From Phyto melanocephala (Eukaryota > Arthropoda > Insecta > Diptera > Rhinophoridae), in contig OW799235.1 in NCBI GenBank assembly GCA_941918925.1, forward strand, positions 20,344,701 through 20,408,700: a DNA stretch of 64,000 nucleotides. Direction: 5' to 3'. The notes beneath the pieces were generated by a model. That model had not been told where the DNA came from. It saw only the letters and a program-made list of their open reading frames with translations, and made no database searches. Shown here piece after piece: positions 12,045 through 23,689 of this stretch. Made by a program: the position numbers and the translations under genes. Position 1 is the stretch's first letter, and each line of letters opens with the position of its first letter.

Positions 12045-12170
12045 TACACTCGGCTATGCCCAATTTTTAATACCCACCATCAATTTTGTGTAGTACTTTT
12101 ATACAACAAAAATTTTTTATTTTGTTAACAACTCTAATCACTACATTTTAATTTCTTTGTACCAAAATAT
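12045..12170 (+). mobile_element. Family A hairpin-end fragment A6
   Basis: ACACTCGGCTATGCCCAAT followed by TTTTTAATACCCACCATCAATTTTGTGTA is a decayed version of the left end of copies A3 and A8, whose hairpin has lost several pairs. Homology fades after about 12170. Confidence 0.6.
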
Positions 12171-12174
12171 TTAA

Positions 12175-12875
12175 TACAGTGCACTCGTGATAATATAAAC
12201 AGCCCAATTTAACATAAGAGTGACGGGATCACTTTAAGGGGAAAAAATATCGGAATCTTGTTCGTCTGGATGTGTCACAACCTCTTACAGGTATGCCCTA
12301 AATGGACCGCTTAACATATTTTTAATACAGTGTGGAATTTGAATTTGGAATTCCTGAGAAAGAATTTTATATACCTGCTTGAGTTCTTTTTGTAATCTAC
12401 TCATTATGATTCACTCGTGATAATATGAAGATCAAAATGACCGGATCTGATATAGGGGAAACAAATATCGGAATCTTGTTCGTCTGAATGTGTCACAATC
12501 TCATACAGGTATGTCCGGATACAGAAGGTTATTGTAATATATTCCACGGTTTGCACCTCCGCTCCTGAAAAGGAATTTTATATACCCACTTTAGTTCTAT
12601 TCTGTACTCATCAGGGGCTTTCACCTGGTATGTCACAAAGCTATTTAGATGTGTTCGAAGTGGCTCACATAACACTTAGAATATTTTATATATTAGAGGG
12701 ATATTTTAACATATTCCACCCTCTGTAGCTTCGCTTCTGAGAAAGAACTTAATATATTTACTATAGTTCTGTAATTTACTTATCAAGAGCTTTCCCCGCA
12801 TATGTCACAACTCAATTCAGGTATGTCCGAAATGGCCTGCATAACACTTAAATATTTTTAATGCTAGAGGGGCAC
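12175..12875. repeat. Degenerate tandem units of about 140-230 bp
   Basis: The phrase TGTCACAA(C/T)CTC..ACAGGTATG(C/T)CC recurs at about 12270, 12497, 12632 and 12799. Each is followed by a copy of ATTTT(A)TAT(A)CC...TGAGTTCT-type sequence and AACACTTA(A)ATATTTT. CACTCGTGATAATAT occurs at about 12183 and 12413. Spacing is uneven because of indels. No reading frame runs through it. It directly follows the family A end fragment and may be the interior of another member of that group. Confidence 0.55.
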
Positions 12876-13613
12876 TTAGTGGTACCAGGTCACATTTTTG
12901 GGGTCAAAAGCTGTTGTAACTCTGTTTGACTTAAAATGATAACAATTATGTATAGAATATAAATTTTGAAAAACAACATTCGCTTTCTTTTGAGATATAA
13001 AGCGTGTTTTGATTATTTAGCATTCTGGAGTTAAGGCTCCATATGTCAGCTTTTTGGCTAAAAATTTGGATTTTTTCAAATTTTTAGTGAAGAGTGGCAC
13101 AAGTTAACGGCATTTTATTCAACTAAAAAGGGAAATCCTTGAAAAGTGAAATCGTTTTGTGGGGTACAGATGAGCAAAATCCGTCATCGATTTTTGCGGT
13201 CCCCTATTGAACCTCCGAAAATGGGGACACTTCCTGTTTCTTCTTTCATTCTTTTATCTATAAAGTGTTAAAATCTAAATGAACCGGTTAGTGGTTTAAT
13301 TCTGATTCAAATGCATAATAATTTAGGAATTTCCCTAAATGTTTGCTCTTAAATTGATAGTCAATAAAAATTTCAGAGAGCCACATATTTTAAATACAAA
13401 ATTAACGAGAAAAATAAAAACAAAACAAATTGAAATAAAAAATCAGGAATGCCACTTTGTTCCGATCAGACCAAAATTGGTAGATTTTTTTAATTTGCAC
13501 ATATCCTGGATGCCTTGATGGTTTGTTCAAAATTTTTAAAGATTTTGGCAGAATATTATTCTGGCTTTATTACAAAAAGTTAAAATAGTTTATATTCAAA
13601 AATTATACATTAA
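12876..13613. other. Unassigned, slightly less AT-rich stretch
   Basis: Contains CACATTTTTGGGGTCAAAAGC and TGGGGTACAGATGAGCAAAATCC, which look like ordinary interspersed-repeat sequence. I see no open frame, inverted ends or internal repeat. Confidence 0.4.
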
Positions 13614-13730
13614 GGGCTGTATTCATAAAAAATATTTTAGGTTTATTAAATGCTTATTTGACAGATGTTTTAGAGAAATTTGTCAAATAAGCCTTCAATA
13701 AACCTAAAATATTTTTAATGAATTCGGCCC
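13614..13730. mobile_element. 117-bp near-perfect palindromic MITE
   Basis: The left arm (GGGCTGTATTCATAAAAAATA, then TTTTAGGTTTATTAAATGC and TTATTTGACA) is answered by an almost perfect reverse complement ending GAATTCGGCCC. The arms are about 48 bp with a ~20-bp loop (GATGTTTTAGAGAAATT). TAA flanks both sides (13611-13613 and 13731-13733), a 3-bp target duplication as made by PIF/Harbinger-type elements. The arms differ at few positions, so the copy is fairly young. Confidence 0.75.
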
Positions 13731-13733
13731 TAA

Positions 13734-16700
13734 TTATGTAAAGATTAAAATTTCATCAAAATTACATGGTCTAGAACTTTAATTTTACTTTTTATAAAAA
13801 TATATAAAAAAAGCCAGACCTAATCAAGAGCAGTGAGCTTTTTTTTGGCTGTCAAAAATTCTCAATACAATACAATTTGGAACAAACCAAAATACCGTGG
13901 CGGCAAAACCAATTTTTACAAGGCGTTAGGTATGGAAGTTGATTGCAGTTTAACTGTTGTTGTTTTTTTACTTTAGTATTTGTTGACAAGCAATGCCACT
14001 TTATCTATTTTCAGATTAATCTAGCGATTTTATTTTTATTTAATGAGTTTTATTAAAAAACATAAGTGAATATTACTGTTCAATACACAATGTTGACTCT
14101 TTGTTTAGGTTTGTCACCTCAGCGTTACCACTCAGCATAATATTACGCACCGCCTGCCGCTCTTGTTTAGGTTGGTCTGTAAGAGTATAGTTGCTGCTTA
14201 GTTTTAAAGTAGATTTTTATAATTTAAGCATTTCTTGGTAGGTTGCTTGAATTGTCTAATTTTTTTTATGTTTTTGGTAGAATATGATTTTTTTTTAGTT
14301 AAAAGCACAAATTTTAAATAATGAAAAATATTAATTAATAATAATTGTTGTTTAAAACTTTTTTACTTAAAATGCTGTAGGCAACTTTATGTGTCAATTC
14401 ACAGTATTTTTAATTGACATAATTAATTTGATTTAGACTTTGTGACAACTTTCTTTATACATTAATATTAAACAGTAGAAACAATGGAAACATTGAAACA
14501 CCTTTAATATCTTAAATACAAATTATTCGTAAAAACTTTTTATAGCAAATAAATTTTAATTTTAATATATCGTACAATTTTAGCATTATGGTAGGTTTTT
14601 GTAGGCTTTGGTCTGCTGTTAAGAAAAATTCGGTAGGAAAATTATTCTCGTTTTGGCATTCATGAATGAAATATTGTTTTTGCAGTTCTGCAAAACTTAA
14701 TTTATTGAGTAGGTGGACAATAAATATAAGTTCATCAAAATAATAAGCAGCAGTAATGCCAACACTACTTGGACATATCTTATTTAATTTCATGAGAGGC
14801 ATTTAAGAAAAGCTTCAATGTTACATTACATTACATAGATTGGAAAATATAGTCTTCACCGTCTTAATCATATTTTTTTACCATATAAAAATATTGGCAC
14901 TCGAATAAGCGTCCGTATTTCACAAGATTATTATTTTGAATAGAAGATAGAAAAAGAAAATACTACAAGTAATGAGATCTAGAAAAAAATCTTGCTAAAA
15001 GTTGAAAAATCTTGAATAGTTGAAGTATTCTTCGGAATTGAATAAGACAACAAAAGTAGAACAAATGGATTAACGGTATCCCAAAAAAAATTTGTGCAAT
15101 TCACAATCTTTGTTGTATCGTTGTATGTTGAAAGACAGCAATATTTTTTTAAGCAAAATTTTAAAAACAAAAACAACTGTATTAAACTTTGTTACAATAA
15201 AACGGGTCTTATGAGCTTGCGTTTAGTTTGAGTACACAATTTTTATAATAACTGTGTGTAGTTTTCTTTATTAAGGGTGTGAAAAGTATTGTGCTCTTGT
15301 ATGGTTTTAAAATATTTTATAAAATATAATTAACTCCGTTATTTTTTTATTTGTTTAGTTTTGACGATGAACGAAAAATAAATAATTCTAATGTGATTTC
15401 TGACTTTTAACGCGCACTATATATGTATGTGAAACACTGTCTGCGTTTAAATTATTTTGTACTCAAGCTAGTTTAATTCATCATAAATTGTTCTTGTTAA
15501 ATGAGCATATTGCATTTGTAATATGCTTGATGTATGTTTAATTAATATTTCCATAAAGATTAACCCAAAAATTCCAAGGAACCTTAATACGACCTAATGT
15601 GTTTAAGTTTTGGATTATAAAAATCATTGACATAAACAAAAAGTTTTTAAGGGGTTAGAAAAAGTTTAAATTCTTTTTTATATGTTTTCTTCTTTTCTTA
15701 AACCGAGTTAATTTTATATTAAAATGAAATGTAAATAATTAATTTTTTTAAATTCTTTAAAAAGAATTTAGAGGGCAATGTACCCTCCAAAACGGTCTAG
15801 TTCCGCCCATGTGAAAAAATAAAGCCTTTTCCATATTAAAGTAAAAAAGAAATTGACAATTGAAACAATTCTCAAACGAATTCACACATAATTTTGCAGT
15901 AAAAATTAAAAAACAATTGTATTTGCTATAAAATTCATATTAAGCATTAATTCTGGGACACCCTTTATATTAGTCTTAATTAGTTTTTATCTATCATACA
16001 AAGAAATAATAATTTAGGGTTTAAATTCCATTATGTGTTTACAACACAAACATATAACAAAGTAATCCTGCAATAAAAATGTATGATATGTTTTCTCATT
16101 ATCACTTATTATCTTCAATCACTAAACAGCTTGTAAAAGGACATACAGAAAAAAATAAGTAATTTACAAACATAATGCAACTAACGAACAAATACACATT
16201 CGTCTATATTTTTAATTAAAAAAAAAAAAAAAACTGAAAACGTGCTTGTACAAAAACTAACATTTGATGTTCATTCATTATATGTACACCATCTTTCCCA
16301 TATTGTTAGCAACACATTAGCACAGGTTGTTGTGCCATTATCAACCGAGAATCAAACAATCAACCAACCAACCAAGAAAACAACTCAACAGCCAGCCAAA
16401 CAACCAACAATTAATATACCATCAACATTACAAAAAACAAAAAACACACTTTGAAGTATTCTAGAACCTGGATGTACACTGGAATGAGGAGGAGAGTTAA
16501 AAGACAGTCAAACAATTATGTTTAGAGTACGTGGTAGTGGTGTTTGTGGGGTGGAGAGTAGAGTAATGATGAACTAATGAAAAGTGTTGTTCTAATTAAA
16601 TTACTACAATATTGTTTTGAAAATGACTGATTATGGCTACAAATACTCAAACATACATACATACCAATAAACACTAGCACAAACACTTTGTACCAACACA

Positions 16701-17329
16701 ATTTAATAAATGGCTGATAAAATACAAAAAGAACAAAATACTTTAAAAGACCCATGGAGATACGAGGTTATGCTTAAAAATAATTTAAATTTTATGAACA
16801 ACATTTTAAAAATTCTGCGGACTTTTATATATATAAAAACCAATTTGTTCGCCTAAAATCCATTTACGAAAAATTTTTACAATCTTTTTGTTCAAAACAA
16901 AAACGTTTAAAATTTAAATTTCTTTTTTTGTTACAATATATTGCGTTACTTTTCGCGCCACCTGCACAGATCTGTTATTTATAAAATTTTTGCCTACTGA
17001 CTATAATCACAGTATTGTTGTTCTTTAATATTGGAAATCTTAATGCTTCTATAGCTCTAAAGGCAGCAACAACATAATAATCAGCTGATGTGTATTTTAG
17101 CAATACAAATTTCAGGGATGCCGCATATATATTTTATAATGAATAAAATTAAAGTTATTGATAAAAAAATGTAATATTTAATATCACGAAAAACTATAAA
17201 AACACATAAATTTATTTCTTTATTGTATTTTTGTAATGTTCTTTTATGTTTAATAAGTTTTTGTTCTTTTTTTTCCAATTTAATATATATAATGGCAACA
17301 CTATATTTGTTTCTTGCTGCCCGTAAAAA
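13734..17329. other. Long AT-rich stretch without a recognisable gene
   Basis: Several short open frames occur on both strands (for example 14512-14802 minus, 16242-16454 plus), but none shows a family signature and the second is a CCAA-repeat translation (AACCAACCAACC at about 16363). No repeat family was recognised. Confidence 0.45.
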
Positions 17330-17465
17330 TAGAAAATAGCCTAAGTTGGCAGCAGCAGCAAATGCTGTAGTGCAGTCATGCTGCTGTGCTGCTGCCAAAA
17401 TAATCGTTTTCATTTAAACACATGGATTTTATTTTTGACATATTGCTGCTTGCTGTCTGCTGTCG
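17330..17465. repeat. CTG/CAG-rich segment
   Basis: Clusters of GCAGCAGCAGCAAATGCTG, TGCTGCTGTGCTGCTGCC and TTGCTGCTTGCTGTCTGCTG within otherwise AT-rich DNA. In the minus frame they give an alanine run, but no reading frame with a plausible product continues. It may be a low-complexity patch or the edge of an untranslated exon; the sequence alone does not decide. Confidence 0.45.
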
Positions 17466-17524
17466 TCTATGTGTTTAGAGCACATGTCAAACTTTTTATA
17501 TTCTTCACTTGTTTGTCAAGTTTT

Positions 17525-18290
17525 TATATAGTTTTGTCATGCCGTGTGTAATTTCCACAATATTAGTCTCCGATCTAAAAGTTTTACTAAAAGCTTATTC
17601 GATGGGAATCAATTAAGCGTTGTCTGTCTATCTTTCTGACCGTGTGTTGGTGTAAATAAGCCTTTCGAAATTGTCACATGTTTTACAAACCTCTATGTGG
17701 TATCAACCGTGTAGATATATTCGAAAGTTGCTCGCTGTTGAAATTCAGCACAATGTCTCCATTAGTTTTTGAGATATGAGCAAATAAACACGACTGTTGA
17801 TGTTTTTTTTTTCAAAATTCTTACCTAAATAATTTATTGACACTTTTGTTCCTATTTGTAGATATGTATGCTATTCTATGACATAAAAATAAAATTCTAG
17901 ACCTACCAGTCAATAATGGGTAAAGTTATAGTCAAAACTTACTTAGAAATTAATATATATATATTTATATATTTATATATATATATAAGTATATAATGTT
18001 TTTCAATCCTCTAATTAAATTTTTGGATACTCAAGTGACAACAAATTGCATGCCCCGGAGCTTATTCTGAGAAAAACAAGCAAATCGGTTTAAAACTAAC
18101 TGAGATATAAACACCAAACCAAAACTGCATTGAGATTTTTTCTAAAATTTACAGATAAGAGTCGATGTTTTTCAATCGATAGACAACCGAGAGGGTCAAT
18201 ATGGATAGCGAATAAAATTTGTGGTCGAAACTGTAAAATTGAGCACAATAAACTCATATATGGATCAAATCTATTATTTAACAAGTAACA
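17525..18290 (-). mobile_element. Family B copy B2
   Basis: Reverse-oriented family B end: TTTGTCATGCCGTGTGTAATTTC, GATCTAAAAG, GTTGTCTGTCTATCTTTCTGACC, then interior with TTTTTGAGATATGAGCAAATAAACACG and AAACTAACTGAGATATAAACACC. An A/T dinucleotide tract (ATATATATATTTATATAT...) lies at about 17945-17998, matching the (TA)n proto-microsatellite expected in mini-me-like elements. At about 18290 it passes directly into family A interior of opposite orientation. Confidence 0.6.
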
Positions 18291-19143
18291 GCATCTGACG
18301 TCGATATGCTAGTTAAATATTTTCGTAAATTTAGTCTTTCAATAAAAGTAGGGGTGTCAATATAGTTTCTGTTAATAATTAAAACTTAGATATTTTAATA
18401 CAGTCCTTTATTCTTCCAAAACTTGTTTCATAGAGAAATTATATGAATTTAAGATATAGCATTATAAGGAAAGTAGGCAGTAAAGTGGGCGTTTCACTTA
18501 ATTTTCTGGCATAATAATGACATTGACTAGCAATCTTTGTGTACAATATTTCATCATCATACCTTTAATTTTGTTGGTTTTATGAGCTTTTAAATTTAAT
18601 TCACGTAATCGAAAAGAGAGCATTATAGTAGGCGTGTCAAAGTAGTTTCTGCTAATAAACTCAACTCAGATATTTCAATATAGAAACCTTTAATCTTCTT
18701 AAATCTTTATTCATATAGAAATTATATGAATTTCAAATAAAGCGTTTATGGGAGGTGGGAGTAAAAGTGGGCGCGTCACATTGATTATCCGTCAGTGCCA
18801 AGTCTTTGACCAAAAACCAATATTTGCAAAGTTTCAGATTTATACATCTAATTTTGTCAGTTTATTATATTTTTAATTCTAAATATACCAAAAAATACAC
18901 TGGCGGTATAAGCTTTCGTACATTGTGATCTATAACTCCTTTTTTAATGCAATATTGGTTTTACTCAGAAAATATATATTCGAAGTTTCATGACTCTACG
19001 TTAATGCGTTTGGACACAACTGCATTTTATTCGATTTTGGAAGGACATGGTTTTTGACCCACTTTTGCATTACGAGCTATAACTCTCTTCCTAATATTCC
19101 GATTAAGAAAATGTATAATTTATGGGGTCTAAAATGGATATTT
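18291..19143 (+). mobile_element. Family A interior fragment A7
   Basis: Contains the GTCGATATGCTAGTTAAATATTT block, two copies of the AAAGTAGG(G/C)GTGTCAA unit (about 18346 and 18632), GTGGGCGCGTCACATTGATT, and the body down to TTTATGGGGTCTAAAATGGATATTT. The (GTCY) tract and terminal hairpin are missing; the sequence switches into a LINE fragment at about 19144. Confidence 0.7.
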
Positions 19144-19146
19144 TAC

Positions 19147-19690
19147 AATTGGATTTTGACAAGGCGTTCAAAAGTCTAATTCCCTTCGGAAGTGAGTGGT
19201 ATAGGGTTGTGGGATAGAGTTGACCTTTAACACCAGGATCTATACGGACCATTCTGGGATGAGCCGTTCGGTTCGATGTGGTGAGTTTTCTTGCGAAGTA
19301 AGGATATGGATCTCCTTTCGCTTTCTGGATAAATGCAGCGTGTTTCAGGTAGAAATGTTCGCTGTCTGGCAGGCAAGAATAGCAAGAATATTCACGAGAA
19401 TATTAGAATTTTTTTGATACTCAGACGGCACTCTTGTTACTCAGGTCATACACTCCTACGTCTAAATTAGTCACTAAATGCACTACTACGTCTAAATTAG
19501 TCATTAAATGCAGGAAAAAATTTGATAGAGTTGGGTCAACAAATTGAAGTTGCTCTAGTCTGTGTTATTGTGCATAGGGAATGAGCTAATCAGAAAGGGA
19601 TTTGCTTTGATTGTCTCTAACGCAAATGCTTTTGCAGTCCCTTTTGGAGACACTTTCTTGAAAATTAAAAAAAACAGGTGTCCTACATAC
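19147..19690 (+). pseudogene. LINE RNase H domain fragment (R1/LOA/I group)
   Basis: The plus frame at 19220-19417 reads IYTDHSGMSRSVRCGEFSCE then ISFRFLDKCSVFQVEMFAVW. This is the RNase H start of an arthropod LINE, where YTDGS holds the first catalytic Asp and CSVFQAE the Glu; here G is replaced by H after the Asp. Downstream, scraps SKLVTKC.KKFDRVG and NANAFAVPFGDTF follow the usual order of the domain, with stops and frameshifts. A 30-bp segment is duplicated in tandem (19451-19480 and 19481-19510, two mismatches), which disrupts the domain. No reverse transcriptase precedes it. Confidence 0.7.
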
Positions 19691-21254
19691 ATGTAGAATG
19701 GGCGAGCTTACATGGCTCTCTTTTAATATCAGTAATGCGATTCACTTACTTTAAACGATCCGACAATCGTAAAATTTGTCGACACTTGTTACTGCTTGTA
19801 TTACCGATTTTAAGATTTAGTAAATACTTTTTAACGATAGTCGACAATTTTTATATTAAAGTGGTATCTCTTACCTTTAAAAGTGTCTAAATTAATTCCA
19901 TAACCGAGACTTAAACAAGTGATTTTTGAGTTGGGTATAAAGTTCAACTTTTTGTCGATAAAGTAAACAACCACAAAATTATTTATATATTTATTATTAA
20001 TATATTTATTTAATTTATTTTATTTTAGATAACAATAACAACTTTCGATAAAATAAGTTACTGAATACCGAAATCGATAAAATAAATAATCTTCCGTTTC
20101 ACAGGACAATAATTTACCCTCAGTGAAGTCTTTGGTTTAATATTCTTCAGATTAAGTTTGATTTGAATTTTAATTTTTACTATAAAAGCTTTAACATTTT
20201 AGGTGTCAAATAATATTCTTTAAGAGAGCTTTGCCACTCCCAAAATTATACTATTTTTTGTAATGTAAATGAGAATCACTGGTTTGGAAAATGCATACAA
20301 TGCTAGTGAGGGCAAAAATATAAATTTTTAAATTATTTCCTTACAAAAATAAAAGAACACTTGAGATAAACTAAAGCCAGAATATAATTTAAATATAAGT
20401 GCAATTTTAAGATATCATTCCACATCAGTTGCTACAACAGCACTTTGTAAGAAAGTTAAATGTCGATTTTTTAAAAGAATTTTTCCAACCTCCATCCTAG
20501 TTAGAGAAAATGTGAGCACGTAATGGATACAAAACTTAGTAAACAAAGCAATTATTAAATAAACCAATTTAGAATCACTACAGCGTATGACAGGAAAACA
20601 ACAAGATAAAAAATCACTCATTAGACACTTATACAAATAAGTAGTGACGTAAGCAACATTCAATTAGTACAAAGATAACTTTAGTTTACTTCAAGTTCAT
20701 TACTCACATTTACATACAAAGGAAAACAAGCACATCTTATGTAACTGACCAGTACAAATTATCAATGTGGTTGTCATTATTGTTGGCCAGTCTTGTGTGG
20801 TTTATTGACAATCAACATCACTTTTCTCTACCTTTTCTGGAAATTATATTGTTCCAACTAATTTTCTACACACTGTTAATAAGATTACAAATACAAAATG
20901 CAGTAATTAGAGCAAAGTTCAGCTATGGAGGATGGTGTATACACTACAGCAACTTGTATGGTGGCAATAAATATTAAGCTTAGTTATGTAATATAAACAA
21001 ACTGACTTAATTTTTCTGGAAATGACTTCTTATACATACTGTACAAATACTTGTTAGAAACAAGCCTAGTAGTTGACTGGAGGCAAAACAAAAATATTTT
21101 TATGTTAAAATTTGTGGAAAAAAGGAAGTCGGGGGTTTTGTGTTATATTTCAGCCATATTTATGAAAATTTATGATACTTGTTTTAAGTTATGGGTAAAA
21201 AAAATTCGAAAATTACAAAATGTAAAAAGGAGCTATGTAGACAATGTGTATAGA
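19691..21254. other. AT-rich DNA without a recognisable gene
   Basis: No supported gene. Short frames at 20415-20663 (minus) and 20765-20977 (plus) have no family signature. Confidence 0.45.
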
Positions 21255-21399
21255 AACAAGTAAGAGCACTATATTCGGCTGTGCCGAATCTTTTATACCC
21301 ACCACCAATTTTGTGTACATTTAAAGCACAATATTTATTATTTTGTTAATCGCTATGGAATAATCTCTTTATAATAAAATGTTAATCACTTTCTTTGTA

Positions 21400-22015
21400 G
21401 AGGGCTGTTAAATTTTAAATGCCCATGTTGAAGGTGAACTACACCTAGTCTTTAATTTTGTTTTCTACATTTCACCTGACATTTCTCAATCTCAAACTTA
21501 CTCAATTTGATCCGTTTAAAGATACGCAAATGAGCAACGCTTTAAAGTTATTCAGGTTTTTTATAAAAATGGGTGTTTAAATCAAAATGCATTTTGTGCA
21601 GTTCGTAATTCTTTTGATCAAGATAATCGTTCAAATTCGTCCACAATCGGGAGAATTGTAAAAAATATTTACATTTCTGCAAAACAGGCCTGTATAAAAT
21701 GTTAGAAAATCTGTGAATGCCTTCTTAGTTCGTTGAATGGGAACCATTGCTGTTTTTTGCGATAGTGTGGCAAAAGAGCAGTCAACCTCGACTCATCATC
21801 ATGCCCAACAATTGAGCATCAACATTGTCATTGAAAATTTGGACCATCAGCTAGAGGAGTGGTGCCAAGGATGGGGGGCCATTTGGCAGATATTTTGTTA
21901 AATACATAATTGAACCATACAAATATTATCATTATAAAAAGAAATGATAATAATATCCTAAATAATTTGTGTTTTATTTAAATTCAACATCGGTCCTTAA
22001 AATTCAACCACCCTC
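21400..22015 (+). mobile_element. 616-bp deleted mariner inside copy A8
   Basis: Inverted ends GAGGGCTGTTAAATTTTAAA and TTAAAATTCAACCACCCTC, flanked by TA on both sides (21398-21399, 22016-22017), the mariner target duplication. It keeps the start of the transposase (about 21530-21670: NEQRFKVIQVFYKNGCLNQNA, then STIGRIVKN, the DNA-binding helices), the AVCDSVAKEQSTSTHHHAQQLSI linker block (about 21760-21830), and the last residues of the gene before TTTTGTTAAATACATAATTG. The whole catalytic core is deleted. Reading frames are broken. Confidence 0.8.
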
Positions 22016-22059
22016 TATAACTTCGATATGCTACTAAAATGCTTTTGTAAATGTAGTCT

Positions 22060-22990
22060 TTCAATGAAAGTGGGCGTTAAAGTAGGCGTGTCAATAAAGT
22101 TTCTGCTAATAAATACAACTTAGATATTTCAATATAGTCCTTTATTTTCCCAAAAACGATTACATTGATTAGAAGGATATTCGTAGCAAATTTGATCATC
22201 ATACCTCTAATTTTGGCGGTTTTATGAGCTTTTAAATTTCATTAACAGTAGATAACGTGAAAAGTGGACGATATAGTAGGCGTGTCAAAGTTATTTTTGC
22301 TAATGAGTACAACTTAGATATTTCAATATAGCCCTTTATTATTCCAAAATCTTTATTAATAGAGAAATTATATGAATTTTAGTTAAAACGTTATATGGGA
22401 GGTGAGCGTAAAAGTGGGCGTGGCACCTTAATTTTCTGGCACAGTAATGACATTGCCTAGGGGGATATACGTAGCAAATTTTATCATCATACCTCTAATT
22501 TTGGCGGTTTTATGAGCTTTTAAATTTCATTAACGGTAGACAACGTGAAAAGTGGGCGTTATAGTAGGCGTGTCAAAGTTGTTTTTGCGAATGAGTACAA
22601 CTTAGGTGTTTCAATACAGCCCTTTATTATTCCCAAATCATTATTAATAGAGAAATTATATGAATTTTAGGTAAAACGTTAGGTGGGAGGTGGGCGTAAA
22701 AATGGGCGTGGCACCTTAATTTTCCTGCACAGTAATGACATTGCCTAGGGGGATATACGTAGCAAATTTTATCATCATACCTCTAATTTTGGCGGTTTTA
22801 TGAGCTTTTAAATTTCATTAACGGTAGATAACGTGAAAAGTGGGCGTTATAGTAGGCGTGTCAAAGTTGTTTTTGCTAATGAGTACAACTTGGGTGTTTC
22901 AATATAGCTCTTTGTTATTCCAAAATCTTTATTAATAGAGAAATTATATGAATTTTAGGTAAAACGTTATATGGGAGGTGGGCGTAAAAG
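22060..22990 (+). repeat. Internal tandem units of ~289 bp in copy A8
   Basis: The block AGTAGGCGTGTCAAAGTTGTTTTTGC recurs at about 22083 (diverged), 22276, 22565 and 22853; the last three are spaced 288-289 bp. Each unit contains TTGGCGGTTTTATGAGCTTTTAAATTTC and GATATACGTAGCAAATTTTATCATC. The inverted copy A9 shows the same ladder near 44912, 45201 and 45487. Confidence 0.85.
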
Positions 22991-23689
22991 TGGGCGTGGC
23001 ACATTGATTTTCCGTTACAAAAAAGCGTCTTACCAAAAAACAAAGTGTGCAAAATTTCAGAGTCGTACATCCAATTTTGTTGCTTTTATGACGTTTTTGT
23101 TTTTAAATATACCGAAAAATACACTGTGCGGTATAAATTTTCGTACATTTTGATCGATAACTCCTCTCCTAATGCATAGATTTTGATAATTTTTTGGGGA
23201 GAAATATTGTTTTGACTCGAGAAATATATATTCGAAGTTTCATGAGTCTACGTTAAGGCGTTTGGACACAATTCCATTTTATTCGGTGTTTGAAGGACAC
23301 GGTTTTTTCGACCTACTCTCGCTTTACGAGCTATAACTCTCCTTCTAATGTTCCGATTTAGCCCATTTTCAATACCAAACAAACCTTGTTTATAAGAAAG
23401 ATTCTGGCAAAATTTGAGCCCTCTAGCTTTTTCGGTGCGACCTCTATCGTGCTTTCAACAGACGGACAGACGGACGGACATAGCTAGATCGTCATCAAAT
23501 CAAACCCTGATTCAGAATATATATACTTTATGGGGTCTAAAATGGATATTTCGATGTGTTACAAACGGAATGACAAAATGAATATACCCCCACCATTTTT
23601 TTGGTGGCGGGTATAAAAAAAACAAGAAATAGTGTAGAAGAATATATTTAGAATATAAGATACGTATAATACCTATCGAGTTGTCATTG

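Larger units (their letters stand above)
21255..23620 (+). mobile_element. Family A copy A8, longest and most complete
   Basis: About 2.37 kb with both ends. The left end is AACAAGTAAGAGCACTATATT with the 7-bp-stem hairpin ATTCGGC-TGT-GCCGAAT. The right end has (GTCY)n at 23458-23478, CTAGATCGTCATCAAATC, ATATATACTTTATGGGGTC and the hairpin CCACCATTTTTTTGGTGG before CGGGTATAAAA. The interior holds a 616-bp mariner derivative (21400-22015) and a ladder of ~289-bp units (22060-22990). There is no Rep/helicase coding, so it is non-autonomous and would depend on a Helentron elsewhere. That dependence is known for this group, not seen here. Confidence 0.85.

Noticed and set aside
14512..14802. 96-codon minus-strand frame
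   Set aside because: No recognisable motif, no supporting context; length is within chance for this composition once one frame happens to lack stops.
16242..16454. 70-codon frame with Gln/Thr/Pro-rich end
   Set aside because: It is a translation of CCAA-type simple repeat and has no family signature.
17081..17413. 110-codon minus-strand frame
   Set aside because: The alanine run comes from the CTG-rich patch and the rest is Ile/Lys-rich as expected of random AT-rich DNA.
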